Positions 57,301 to 64,000 of a stretch of 64,000 nucleotides of DNA are shown here, in pieces (the stretch's first letter is position 1; each line of letters opens with the position of its first letter). The translations under genes and the position numbers were made by a program. The notes below the pieces were generated by a model. The model worked only from the letters and a program-made list of their open reading frames with translations, was not told where the DNA came from and did not search any database. This stretch comes from Candidatus Cloacimonetes bacterium 4572_55. Lineage in GTDB: Bacteria > 4572-55. Where the stretch lies: positions 9,494 through 73,493 of the forward strand of contig NBMB01000031.1 of the NCBI GenBank assembly GCA_002084765.1. Direction: 5' to 3'.

Positions 57301-57524
57301 ACGACGTGATCCTGTTTTACACGGATGGAATTGTGGAGCATTTCAATCCAAAAAGAGAGATGTTCGGCTTTGATCGATTGGAACGCGGACTGAAGGAAAA
57401 TGCGCATTTGTCAGCCGCCACCCTCCGAGATCGATTGCTGGAAGCGGTTGAAGAATTCTCTGAAGGAAATCCGCAAGATGATGATATTACATTGGTTGTG
57501 ATAAAAGTAAAGAGAGAGAAATAA
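54336..57524 (+). CDS. Two-component beta-propeller sensor with PP2C (SpoIIE) phosphatase
   Basis: 1062 residues. A signal peptide (residues 1-25) is followed by about a dozen propeller repeats (for example GYIWIGSYGGGVTRFDGYNF) to about residue 630, a Y_Y_Y domain (FQVKAANSDDVWSEEP), a membrane helix near 775-795 (FVLISLVVVGAPTFYLY), a coiled coil, and a PP2C-type phosphatase. The phosphatase metal motifs are GGDYYDF, IGDVAGHGMSSG, DVILFYTDGIVE and DDITLVVIK. Such proteins read an extracytoplasmic ligand and dephosphorylate an anti-anti-sigma factor; no partner switch gene is next to it. It is followed closely by a response regulator and a kinase. Confidence 0.87.
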   Translation: MYKKSLFFLLSFIIPIFIIPISLEAQHFPFNVYTTQDGLPVSQVWTVHQASNGYIWIGSYGGGVTRFDGYNFETFMRRHGLAHNMVHTIYEDSIGRLWFGTLGGGICYWDGREFVTFNKDNGLPGNTALSICEDREGTIWIGLSEKGLACWDGKTFRSVTPDPDQNISIFSVQSLCLDKDQRLWVGANSGLYLYDDGRFYDYTDSLSYPPDVPRKTVIHLYQDRSGKMWVCTWSHGIHIFDGNDFYQLPYLDTLKGNVVWQILEDSSGSFWFASDDLYYYDGENLNRFSHKQGLAEGVVRGLIEDHEGNIWIASYGGGLTKKGRMLFVSYTEEDNLVDKNITAICEFDSGAYLFGTANSGIIGMLQNDASQLNPHISCIKKDDTGDIWIGTRGGGIGVIKENKLTDILNSEHGFLSNYVNEIFIDWDGMIWVATEEGLYYVDPTTYEAERITDLMSINDVIRDDEGRLWVGCSRGLAIVDEEDKTYQLFSTADGLSDDYITCLEIDKDGNLWIGSSYGVSFYHNGTFSVPESLIDPLYGKISFIQFSWDGNIWFGASHGVYRYQPDKEKLIHYTTHSGLAGDETNPGAVYIDSEGYPWFGTTQGVSCFNIESDKKNALPSPPVYIENFQVFGRDYFHPRASSQSLAIRSRIKSRSATQDAVFFEKAGANITKDHHQILDHTQHYCAFEFIGLCYSNPNSIFYQYRLKGLNDEWITTRHQYVAYSNLAPNSYTFQVKAANSDDVWSEEPAQFSFTIKAPWWKMIWFRFVLISLVVVGAPTFYLYQIQRIKTKNAMELEREKDNLEKRRLKEELDRARVVQTSMLPTEDPVVPGFDIAGMSRPATEVGGDYYDFVWQKSGRSPQSRDQAPPLHIIIGDVAGHGMSSGLIVSMCKSCVYMYNQVKKKPEPALALQELNKMIIRTSKERLLMTCVYARLDINNRDILFSSAGHPFPFHYKAAEDRIDEIELCSFPLGVPEAEFQQKKIHLNCNDVILFYTDGIVEHFNPKREMFGFDRLERGLKENAHLSAATLRDRLLEAVEEFSEGNPQDDDITLVVIKVKREK

Positions 57525-57604
57525 CTCTGTTCATTCTCTTCCCAAAACCGATTTGACACGGAAATTTGAAAGCCTGATCCCCCCATAACTTTCGGAGCAT
57601 TGTC

Positions 57605-58381
57605 ATGCACCTATTACTGGTTGAGGACAACCCAAAACTGCGACCCGCGCTAAAGCAGGGTCTGGAGAATACTGGAAAAGTCACAGTCATCTATGACTGC
57701 GACAGCGGCGAAGAGGCTCTGGAGTTCTGCCTGGACGCGGCGTCGCGTTTCCCGCTGGAGGGCTTATCCTGCCGGATACCGGACGTGATCTTGACGGATG
57801 TTCAGCTTGCCGGAAAATTGAACGGTATTGAGGAGGCAGTGGCTGTTCGTCGAGAATTTCCCAGAATGCCGGTCGTGTTCTATTCGATCCAGGATGACGA
57901 CCGATATTATCGGGACTTCCGCGAGTCCGGGATATTGAGCCATTACGCATACGTGCGAAAATCCAACTATCTCCTGCCGAACATGATTGTCCCCCTGCTG
58001 AAAGACGTCCTTCTGGGTCGCAGCTTCATCGACCCCGACATTGAGTCCAGAGTTCAAGAGGTTCGTCACAAAGACAACAATTCGCCATTTGCCATATTGG
58101 AACCCAACGAGCAGAGGGTGGCTCAGATGCTGGCAAAGGGTATGACCAACAAGCAGATCGCCAGGCGATTCGGCTTTCGTGATAAGCGCACTATCAGTCG
58201 GGTCAATGGGCAGATATACGCGGCTTGGGGATTAAACGAGACCGCTACTGATGAAAAGGTGGCTCGCACCCGAGCCGCGATTATTGTGCATGAAGGAAGG
58301 CTGATCCAATGGGACGAAAATGGTGCTCCCTGGATCATAAATGAAGGGGGAAAATGGGTCGAATGGGAGCCGAACTTATAG
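57605..58381 (+). CDS. Response regulator with receiver and LuxR/NarL-type HTH
   Basis: 258 residues. The receiver has acidic residues in LLLVEDNPKL, phosphoacceptor D65 in VILTDVQL, and lysine in AYVRKSNYL. It is slightly long, with an extra loop before the phosphoacceptor strand (DAASRFPLEGLSCR). A NarL/LuxR-like HTH follows (LEPNEQRVAQMLAKGMTNKQ). The last 45 residues (HEGRLIQWDENGAPW, EGGKWVEWEPN) form an extra Trp-rich tail that standard members lack. It is most likely the partner of the histidine kinase encoded 118 bases downstream. Its TAG stop is abutted by a repeat copy. Confidence 0.82.
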   Translation: MHLLLVEDNPKLRPALKQGLENTGKVTVIYDCDSGEEALEFCLDAASRFPLEGLSCRIPDVILTDVQLAGKLNGIEEAVAVRREFPRMPVVFYSIQDDDRYYRDFRESGILSHYAYVRKSNYLLPNMIVPLLKDVLLGRSFIDPDIESRVQEVRHKDNNSPFAILEPNEQRVAQMLAKGMTNKQIARRFGFRDKRTISRVNGQIYAAWGLNETATDEKVARTRAAIIVHEGRLIQWDENGAPWIINEGGKWVEWEPNL

Positions 58382-58455
58382 CCTGGATTATTCGTCATCA
58401 TGGAATTCAGTCCGCAGATTACGCAGATTCTCACAGATTAAGAATTGATAATTAA
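58382..58455 (-). repeat. Dispersed repeat, right-end fragment in reverse orientation
   Basis: Starts CCTGGATTATTCGTCATCAT at the base after the regulator's stop and continues TCCGCAGATTACGCAGATT and AAGAATTGATAATTAA. This is the reverse complement of the right 75 bases of the MITE-like copies. Confidence 0.65.
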
Positions 58456-58499
58456 TAGGATAGGGTTTTATTAGAAATAAGACCACAGGAAAGTGACAA

Positions 58500-60635
58500 A
58501 TGACTGACAGTTTTCTTCTTAATTGGTCTACAATGGCCGTTTCCCTCTTCAATATGACGCTGATGTTTTGGCTGGGAGTTTCGATCCTGCTAAACGCGGA
58601 GCAACGGACAGCTGGCACTTGGATCGCCGGTGGGACCCTGTTGACCGGCGGGATTTTCTTTTTCAGCCATTCAGCGATCCTGGGACATGGCGTCAGTTAT
58701 ATCAATTGGGGATTAGGGATATTATGGAGCGTCGGCGTGGTCGCAACGTTGATTTTCCCCTATCTCTGGTATATATTGATGTATTGGTATGCGGGCTCAA
58801 AAGCTCGAGACCGTCACAAGCGTCTGCCAGCTCTGCTCAGCGTCGCGCTTCTGTTGGGACTGGCAGGAGTTATATTGCGAGCGGTATCCTACTTTATCGA
58901 TCGTCCCATTTTTCAATCCATTTTTCGGTATCACGTCGGTATATTTAACGTTCCCGTGACCGCTTTTTCGATCTACTTGCTGGGTTGCATCGCGCTATCC
59001 ATAGATTTATTGAGAAAAAGCGGACGCGGCAACGCGCACAGCGACCAAATATCTGATACAGCTCGACAAAAAGCAGGACCCTGGCTGATCGCTGCCTCCC
59101 TCACACTGCTACTCGTGAGCGGATTTGTCGCGTGGGCGATTTTTTGGATAAAGTTGAACGCGGGCACCCAAGTTCTGCCAAATCGAGATCCATATATCAT
59201 GAAAACCATTGCCCGATTCGATCTGATCATCAATCTATTCATCGCGTCCATGATCATCATATCCGGTAAGCCCATCGTCTCTTACGAATTATTCACAGGA
59301 CGTGCGTTGCCCCGCAAAAACTTTCTTCATTATTGGCGATATGTAGTCGTGTTCGGCGCGGGATTCGGAATAATTTTGGGCCTCATGCTGTCGATCCTGG
59401 AAAGCCCGGTTTATATGACGTTGATAAGCCTGACATTAGTGTCCCTATTTTACGCCCTATTCAGCTGGACGGTTTACGTTGAATATTACCGATTTGTCAA
59501 CCGACTCCGACCCTTGATCGCCGGAGAGCGTCCCTTTGATGGGCTTTCATCGACCGAGGTTGATATTCGGACACCATTTTACGCACTCTGCCAGCAGACG
59601 CTTCAGGTTCATATTGCCTATTTAATTCCTTTTGGAGGGCTTTTTCCCCTTATCAAAATCGGACTGGCATACCCCGATCCAGACAATACATACGATCGAC
59701 CCCTTACCGATATATTCGGCGAGCGCGTCCCAAACCGGATCGACCACTATGCAACCGTGACGCTCACACCGCTCGATCCAGACCATCATCAAGGCGCGCG
59801 GTGGGCTGTTCCCCTGTGGACGCAGCGAGGTGCTGAAGCCGGCGCGCTCTTAATGAGCGATAAAATCAACGGGAATCTGTTCACCCGAGAAGAGGTCGAA
59901 ACTGCAAGATTGATTTGCGAACGTTTGTTAGACGCCCGAGCCATAGATGAATTCGCCCGTCGGCTCATGGCCCTGCAACGGCAGAAAATCATCGAGACGC
60001 AATTAATGGATCAAAAGACGAGGCGCGCGCTTCATGACGACGTTCTTCCATTGATCCATAGCGCGATGATCAGCTTAGACGGTCGATCTGAGGCGGACGG
60101 AAAATCCAACCTGGCAATCTCTCTTCTGACCGACGCGCATCAACAGATATCGTCCCTTCTGCACGATCTCCCGACCGCCCCGGTCCGAGACATCAAAAAA
60201 ACGGGCTTGATCAACGCCTTGAAGTCGGTATTAAAAAATGAGCTTCACATGGAATTTGATCGGGTCGAGTGGTCGATCTCGATAGAGACCGAGGAGTTAT
60301 TCGGAAAACTCCCGGATTTGATCGGCGAAGTTCTTTTCTCTGCTGCGCGAGAGGTGCTTCGTAATGTAGAAAAACATGCCAAATCAACGCAATTGGACAA
60401 ATTGCCGACGCTAAGCGTCACGGCTTCTGTGACCGACGCGCTGCGCCTGATTATCAAAGATAATGGAACTGGAAGCCCTGGGCAGAGAGAAAAAGATAAG
60501 CTCGTGGGAGGACATGGACTCGCCCTTCATAGCACTTTGATGACCGTGATTGGCGGATCGCTTTCATTTGAGAGCGTTCCGAACAGATACACTCAGGTCA
60601 CGCTTACCCTGCCTCCGATAAGCGAGTTTGATTGA
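58500..60635 (+). CDS. Membrane histidine kinase (NarX/DesK-like) with seven to eight membrane segments
   Basis: 711 residues. The N-terminal 290 residues are a polytopic membrane sensor (VSLFNMTLMFWLGVSILL, WGLGILWSVGVVATLIF and others). A GAF-like region follows (residues 340-480). The dimerisation domain has phosphoacceptor H512 in RRALHDDVLPLIHS, the HisKA_3-type H-D-x-x-x-P arrangement. The ATPase domain shows REVLRNVEKHAKS, IIKDNGTG and GGHGLALHSTLM. Kinases of this type pair with NarL-family regulators, matching the gene immediately upstream. The signal sensed is unknown. Confidence 0.85.
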   Translation: MTDSFLLNWSTMAVSLFNMTLMFWLGVSILLNAEQRTAGTWIAGGTLLTGGIFFFSHSAILGHGVSYINWGLGILWSVGVVATLIFPYLWYILMYWYAGSKARDRHKRLPALLSVALLLGLAGVILRAVSYFIDRPIFQSIFRYHVGIFNVPVTAFSIYLLGCIALSIDLLRKSGRGNAHSDQISDTARQKAGPWLIAASLTLLLVSGFVAWAIFWIKLNAGTQVLPNRDPYIMKTIARFDLIINLFIASMIIISGKPIVSYELFTGRALPRKNFLHYWRYVVVFGAGFGIILGLMLSILESPVYMTLISLTLVSLFYALFSWTVYVEYYRFVNRLRPLIAGERPFDGLSSTEVDIRTPFYALCQQTLQVHIAYLIPFGGLFPLIKIGLAYPDPDNTYDRPLTDIFGERVPNRIDHYATVTLTPLDPDHHQGARWAVPLWTQRGAEAGALLMSDKINGNLFTREEVETARLICERLLDARAIDEFARRLMALQRQKIIETQLMDQKTRRALHDDVLPLIHSAMISLDGRSEADGKSNLAISLLTDAHQQISSLLHDLPTAPVRDIKKTGLINALKSVLKNELHMEFDRVEWSISIETEELFGKLPDLIGEVLFSAAREVLRNVEKHAKSTQLDKLPTLSVTASVTDALRLIIKDNGTGSPGQREKDKLVGGHGLALHSTLMTVIGGSLSFESVPNRYTQVTLTLPPISEFD

Positions 60636-60677
60636 CGCGCATAGCTTTTCGCTCAAAAAAAAATGTGGATAAGAGGT

Positions 60678-60736
60678 CGATCCGCAGATTACGCAGATTA
60701 TCACAGATTAATAATTGATAATTAAAGAGCTATATG
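60678..60736 (-). repeat. Dispersed repeat fragment in reverse orientation
   Basis: CGATCCGCAGATTACGCAG, ATTATCACAGATTAATAATTG and ATAATTAAAGAGCTATATG form the reverse complement of the inner right part of the MITE-like copies. The GATAATTA-AGAGCTATATG end recurs at 37018-37036, beside the ATPase remnant in the pilus operon. Confidence 0.6.
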
Positions 60737-60836
60737 TTGTTTTTAACAGATTTTTAGGAAAAATAAATTTTTACACGCATTTAATTCAAAACCTTGTCAT
60801 AGCTTTTCTCCGTGTTCTCTGTGTATCTGTGGCGAA

Positions 60837-62009
60837 TTATTCAGGCAAAATCCTTTCTGCGAAATTTGTGGATATTTTCTGTCGATAGAGATCGATCAAC
60901 CGCGTTTTTTCTTGATCCCAATTCAGCTTCCTCGCGGCTTTCCGCGCATTATCCGCATACCGTTGATAGCGAGTTTTTTCCCGCAACAGATTTTCGATCT
61001 CCTTTGCCATCATCTCTGGGTCTCCAGGCGAGAGCAGAATTCCCGTCTTATACCGATTTACGATCTGTGCCATTTCCGGAAAAGGACTGCACACCAACGG
61101 CAGACCCGCCATCATATACTCAAAAATTTTGTTCGGAAGCGCGTATTGGTTGTTGAGGCTACACCCCTCAAGCAGCGACAAGCCGACGTCGGCGGAAGCG
61201 GTATATTCTGCCAGTTCTTGAAAAGGGACATGGGGGATAAACTTTACCCGATCATCCAGATTTTTTTTCGAGACCGCCTGTTTCAAACTCGTTTCCAGAG
61301 GACCTCCGCCCACTATCACCACAACGCTCTCTCTTAGATACGCCCCCATTCTGATAATCCGCTCCAGCCCGAGTCCCTGTAACAGTCCGCCTTGATACAG
61401 AATAATCCAGAGTGAATCCGATATCCCGAGCCGCTCTCGGATGCGATTCGTGCGTTTGATTGATCGATAGGGGGGCATATTTCTGATCACCACGGGTCTG
61501 GGGATGCGGTATCTCTTGACGAGCTGATCCGCGATACTGTCGCACACAGTGATCACCGCGTCTGCTCGACGGATCATCCCGCGCTCCGTCAAGCCCCATA
61601 TCATGCGCTCCTTCCAGCGTCCGACTAACGGTGGTTGTTCGATAAAAAGTTCGTGGGAATCGTATATGAGAGGAATTTTCTGTCGGATTGCGATATAACC
61701 CGATCCGATCAGGGTATCCAGATCGTTGGCGTGAACTCCGGCACAACGCATTTTCTTTCCGAGCTGTGCCAGTTGGTAGTTATAGCTCAGGTATCGCATT
61801 TTTCCAGCCGTAGTCCCGACGCCCAGCCTGATCATGTGGATCCCTTTCCCCCAGGGGGCAATCGGCTTAGAATTGGGATATTCGACTCCGACTACTGTCA
61901 CTGAGAATCCGATCTCCCTCAGCGCGCTTGCGGTACGAAAGACCCGGTAGTCGTTGTGGAGCTCGTTGAACGCGGGTAATAAAATATGGGCGGGTGGTCT
62001 GGTTGTCAT
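60837..62009 (-). CDS. Glycosyltransferase family 4 (GT-B fold)
   Basis: 390 residues. The N-terminal domain holds ILLPAFNELHNDYRVFRTA and the acceptor-side IYDSHELF block. The C-terminal domain has IILYQGGLLQGLGLERII, VVIVGGGPLE, the DDRVKFIPHVPFQEL stretch, and the nucleotide-sugar E-x7-E region LLEGCSLNNQYALPNKIFEYM followed by AGLPLVC. These mark a retaining GT4 enzyme that transfers a sugar from a nucleotide donor, as in polysaccharide or glycolipid synthesis. Its stop lies inside a repeat-like CCTGAATAATTCGCC sequence. No other sugar genes are adjacent. Confidence 0.87.
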   Translation of the reverse strand: MTTRPPAHILLPAFNELHNDYRVFRTASALREIGFSVTVVGVEYPNSKPIAPWGKGIHMIRLGVGTTAGKMRYLSYNYQLAQLGKKMRCAGVHANDLDTLIGSGYIAIRQKIPLIYDSHELFIEQPPLVGRWKERMIWGLTERGMIRRADAVITVCDSIADQLVKRYRIPRPVVIRNMPPYRSIKRTNRIRERLGISDSLWIILYQGGLLQGLGLERIIRMGAYLRESVVVIVGGGPLETSLKQAVSKKNLDDRVKFIPHVPFQELAEYTASADVGLSLLEGCSLNNQYALPNKIFEYMMAGLPLVCSPFPEMAQIVNRYKTGILLSPGDPEMMAKEIENLLREKTRYQRYADNARKAARKLNWDQEKTRLIDLYRQKISTNFAERILPE

Positions 62010-62029
62010 TTATTTTCTTTCTCAAACTT

Positions 62030-62641
62030 TTATTCTCGAATCGCATCCAAAACAGATTGACAAATTTCCGCTATGGTCAACCGTATTTCAGGAGGAATTT
62101 TCCATTCTGGGTTGTCGTCACTGTTGATCTGGGCATGATCCCTGATAAAAACCATATTCACTGATGCCAACGCTGTATTGAGATTATTCAAATTAATAGA
62201 CTCGTTTCGACGAAAGATAAACCCGGGAGTTACCTCCACAAAGTTGAATTCACAATAATCGATCGCTGGATCGTCCTCCTCGAACTCATGCAGCAACGGC
62301 AGTCCGTGGGTTCGACATATCACGGGGCGATAGGCGTATAAAGAACATTTATCATCGATCAAAAGCGGACAGTACGTGCTTGTTCGAAGATTTTTCTTGA
62401 TCAAAGAGAGATGATCCTCGGTCGCCTGCCGTATATGGTGCTGTAGGAAGAACGCCTCCACTGGCCAAACGCCGATTACGTTATGACAGCAATAGCTGCA
62501 GCCTGGGAAACAGGTTAAATGATAACTATGGCGTTCCGTCAGCCGCTTGATGATCGGTTCAAGCCGTTGAATCAGATGAAGATAGTTATCGAAAGCGCGT
62601 TCTTCAAAACGACATTGTAAAATGCGCTGCGTCGGACTCAT
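62030..62641 (-). CDS. YkgJ-family cysteine cluster protein
   Basis: 203 residues from ATG 62641, which overlaps the stop of the endonuclease III gene (ATGA). Cysteines cluster in CFPGCSYCC and again in CPLLIDDKCSLYAYRPVICR, the pattern of YkgJ-type proteins, thought to bind zinc or an iron-sulfur centre. Function of the family is unknown. Coupled translation with nth suggests expression together, but not necessarily a repair role. Confidence 0.8.
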   Translation of the reverse strand: MSPTQRILQCRFEERAFDNYLHLIQRLEPIIKRLTERHSYHLTCFPGCSYCCHNVIGVWPVEAFFLQHHIRQATEDHLSLIKKNLRTSTYCPLLIDDKCSLYAYRPVICRTHGLPLLHEFEEDDPAIDYCEFNFVEVTPGFIFRRNESINLNNLNTALASVNMVFIRDHAQINSDDNPEWKIPPEIRLTIAEICQSVLDAIRE

Positions 62642-63291
62642 AACTGCGATCTCCCAATATTTATCGAACAGGCATATAGGCATAAATCAGCGAGTAAGCA
62701 TTCCGGGCAATTTGGACGTCGAGCTATGCAGGTTTTTCTACCGTGGAGAATCAGGTAGTGAGAAAACAGTATCCACTCGGTTCGAGGAATGACTTCCATC
62801 AAATTTCGCTCGATTTTGACCGGATTTTTTTCCTTGGTGAGTCCCAACAGGTTGCTAATGCGCTTGACATGCGTATCCACCACAATTCCGACATTCAGAC
62901 CAAAGGCATTGCCCAGGATAACATTTGCCGTTTTGCGCCCCACCCCCGGCAGGGATGTCAATTTTTTCATTGTATTCGGGACTTGACCGTCGAAATTTTT
63001 CAATAACAGAATGCAGCACTTTTTGATATTCGCGGCTTTATTCCGATAAAATCCGGTGGAATGCACTTCTTGTTCCAATTTTCCCAAGTCGGCATTTGCA
63101 AAATCAGCGATACTTTTGCGCTCAGCAAACAGCTTCTTTGTCACCTCGTTCACCCGTTTGTCGGTACATTGGGCAGAGAGGATAGTCGCTATCAACAATT
63201 GCCATGGATTTTCATGGAGCAACCCGCACGTCGCGTCAGGAAATTCACCTCGTAATCGTTTGATAATCGTTAAGACATGGGATTTTGTCAT
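62638..63291 (-). CDS. nth: Endonuclease III
   Basis: 217 residues, the usual length. The helix-hairpin-helix (LPGVGRKTANVILG) carries the catalytic lysine, and the catalytic aspartate is in VVDTHVKRISNLLG. The iron-sulfur loop C-x6-C-x2-C-x5-C is complete (CIARRPNCPECLLADLC). The enzyme is a bifunctional DNA glycosylase/AP lyase that removes oxidised pyrimidines. It is followed by the overlapping YkgJ-like gene and preceded by a small membrane protein gene four bases away. Confidence 0.95.
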   Translation of the reverse strand: MTKSHVLTIIKRLRGEFPDATCGLLHENPWQLLIATILSAQCTDKRVNEVTKKLFAERKSIADFANADLGKLEQEVHSTGFYRNKAANIKKCCILLLKNFDGQVPNTMKKLTSLPGVGRKTANVILGNAFGLNVGIVVDTHVKRISNLLGLTKEKNPVKIERNLMEVIPRTEWILFSHYLILHGRKTCIARRPNCPECLLADLCLYACSINIGRSQL

Positions 63292-63295
63292 TAAA

Positions 63296-63721
63296 TCAAC
63301 CCAACTCTTCTAATTCATGGAGAATGTAGCTCTCAAGACGCTCATCTATTTCCTCCTCCTCCAGCTCAAGCCGACTTGGTGGCGAGATCTGCTGACCAAT
63401 TTCATCCGAATTTGACCGATTTGCAGGGGAAGCGTCAACCTGTCGCGGGGAATCTGTCCCCTGCCATTTTCTTACCAACATCCCAGCAACGACTGCTCCA
63501 GCGACTCCGGTTAACAGGGGAATCGCCAACGTTTCCCAATCGAATCTATTGGGGCTGATTCCGTCAATGCGAGGGCAATGTCGCACAAATTCTTTTTTTG
63601 AGCACCCATCTTCATCAAACGGATATTTTGAGCTATCCGGCGTTTGTACCTGATCTCGGTCGGAGAGCGGTGAAATAATCCGCTCCTTGATCTTTTGTGC
63701 TACGATTCCAATAAAAGTCAT
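63296..63721 (-). CDS. Small protein with one membrane segment, unknown function
   Basis: 141 residues. A charged N-terminal half (CSKKEFVRHCPRIDG) precedes one hydrophobic segment near residues 65-85 (AIPLLTGVAGAVVAGMLV), then a Ser/Asp-rich linker and an acidic helical C-terminus (LELEEEEIDERLESYI). No family recognised. The stop lies just before the nth start, so it is probably transcribed with nth and the YkgJ-like gene. Confidence 0.5.
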   Translation of the reverse strand: MTFIGIVAQKIKERIISPLSDRDQVQTPDSSKYPFDEDGCSKKEFVRHCPRIDGISPNRFDWETLAIPLLTGVAGAVVAGMLVRKWQGTDSPRQVDASPANRSNSDEIGQQISPPSRLELEEEEIDERLESYILHELEELG

Positions 63722-63734
63722 TTTTTTTTAATCC

Positions 63735-64000
63735 TTATTTTATATGTTTCAATCGCTTAATATCGTCAAGGCTCAAACCGGTAACAGTGGAGATAAAAGA
63801 GATATCCGTCCCCTCAGCCAATAACTTCAGCGTGATTTCTTTGATACCTTCCTCTCTACCTTCTATTTTAGCCGTTAAAATGACTGATTTTTGAGCGGAA
63901 AGATTCTCTAAGAATTTTTTATACGCAAGCCGTTGCGCCTTGGCAAGCCTCATCACCCGAAGCTTCTCCGACGCTTTTTGAATATATTTGGACTTAAAAC
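63735..64000 (-). CDS. C-terminal part of an Rpn/PD-(D/E)XK transposase-family nuclease, cut by window edge
   Basis: The frame is open to the right edge; the GTG and ATG near 63956 are probably internal. About 87 residues are visible. They include the family's helical tail and the repeated basic-acidic block ILTAKIEGREEGIKE, followed by LKLLAEGTDISFISTVTGL and a final DDIKRLKHIK. This tail is typical of Rpn (recombination-promoting nuclease) and PDDEXK-transposase proteins, whose nuclease domain would lie beyond the window. Confidence 0.75.
   Translation of the reverse strand, partial: FKSKYIQKASEKLRVMRLAKAQRLAYKKFLENLSAQKSVILTAKIEGREEGIKEITLKLLAEGTDISFISTVTGLSLDDIKRLKHIK

Overview
The window reads as a chromosomal segment of a diderm, Gram-negative-type bacterium. 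It has a secretin-based type IV pilus machine, lipoproteins, an outer-membrane beta-barrel protein and a TonB-like protein. The mix of genes (two large two-component beta-propeller sensors, TPR proteins with TonB, PgsC/PgsW proteins, a KamA-family radical SAM enzyme, an adenosylcobalamin-dependent ribonucleotide reductase, a TAXI-type binding protein) suggests an uncultured lineage of the FCB superphylum (KSB1/Calditrichota-like). That placement is inference from gene content only. No rRNA, tRNA or CRISPR array was recognised.

Layout. 1-5.1 kb (minus strand): glycerate kinase cut by the window edge, a nucleotidyltransferase with a small overlapping partner gene, MutT, a PgsC/PgsW pair in which pgsW is broken, a KamA-like aminomutase and isopentenyl-diphosphate isomerase. 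5.4-10 kb (plus): a TPR/parvulin-like/TonB protein, a long TPR protein and a small periplasmic protein. 10-18.4 kb (minus): an oligopeptide/dipeptide ABC importer with two tandem binding lipoproteins, followed upstream by two small membrane proteins. 18.5-22 kb (minus): DNA ligase LigA and a membrane-anchored TAXI binding protein. 22.5-27.3 kb (plus): a hybrid sensor kinase/receiver/adenylate cyclase broken into three frames. 27.4-29.9 kb: a lipoprotein and an M42 aminopeptidase. 30.4-45 kb (plus): a nearly complete type IV pilus locus (pilin, PilT, minor pilins, PilM, PilN, PilO, PilP, PilQ, an Ig-repeat lipoprotein, PilB, PilC). 45.1-48.4 kb (minus): class II ribonucleotide reductase and a TauE/SafE transporter. 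48.6-53.5 kb (plus): a defence island with a single-chain restriction-modification enzyme and an ATPase plus TOPRIM pair. 53.6-60.6 kb (plus): a beta-barrel protein, a beta-propeller sensor with a PP2C phosphatase, and a response regulator/histidine kinase pair. 60.8-64 kb (minus): glycosyltransferase, cysteine-cluster protein, endonuclease III, a small membrane protein and the end of an Rpn-type nuclease.

Two themes stand out. First, the ATPase/TOPRIM gene pair lies between two copies of a 42-43 bp direct repeat, one of which is the 3' end of the restriction-modification gene. This looks like a defence cassette inserted at that gene's end. Second, a dispersed intergenic repeat with imperfect inverted ends (a MITE-like element) recurs through the window, several times starting exactly at a stop codon, and one copy has replaced the start of a minor pilin gene. 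Several genes (pgsW, the hybrid kinase, two minor pilus genes, and an ATPase-like gene inside the pilus operon) are visibly broken by frameshifts, a 56-bp tandem duplication or deletions. They may be decaying genes or assembly errors in an environmental genome; the sequence alone cannot decide.
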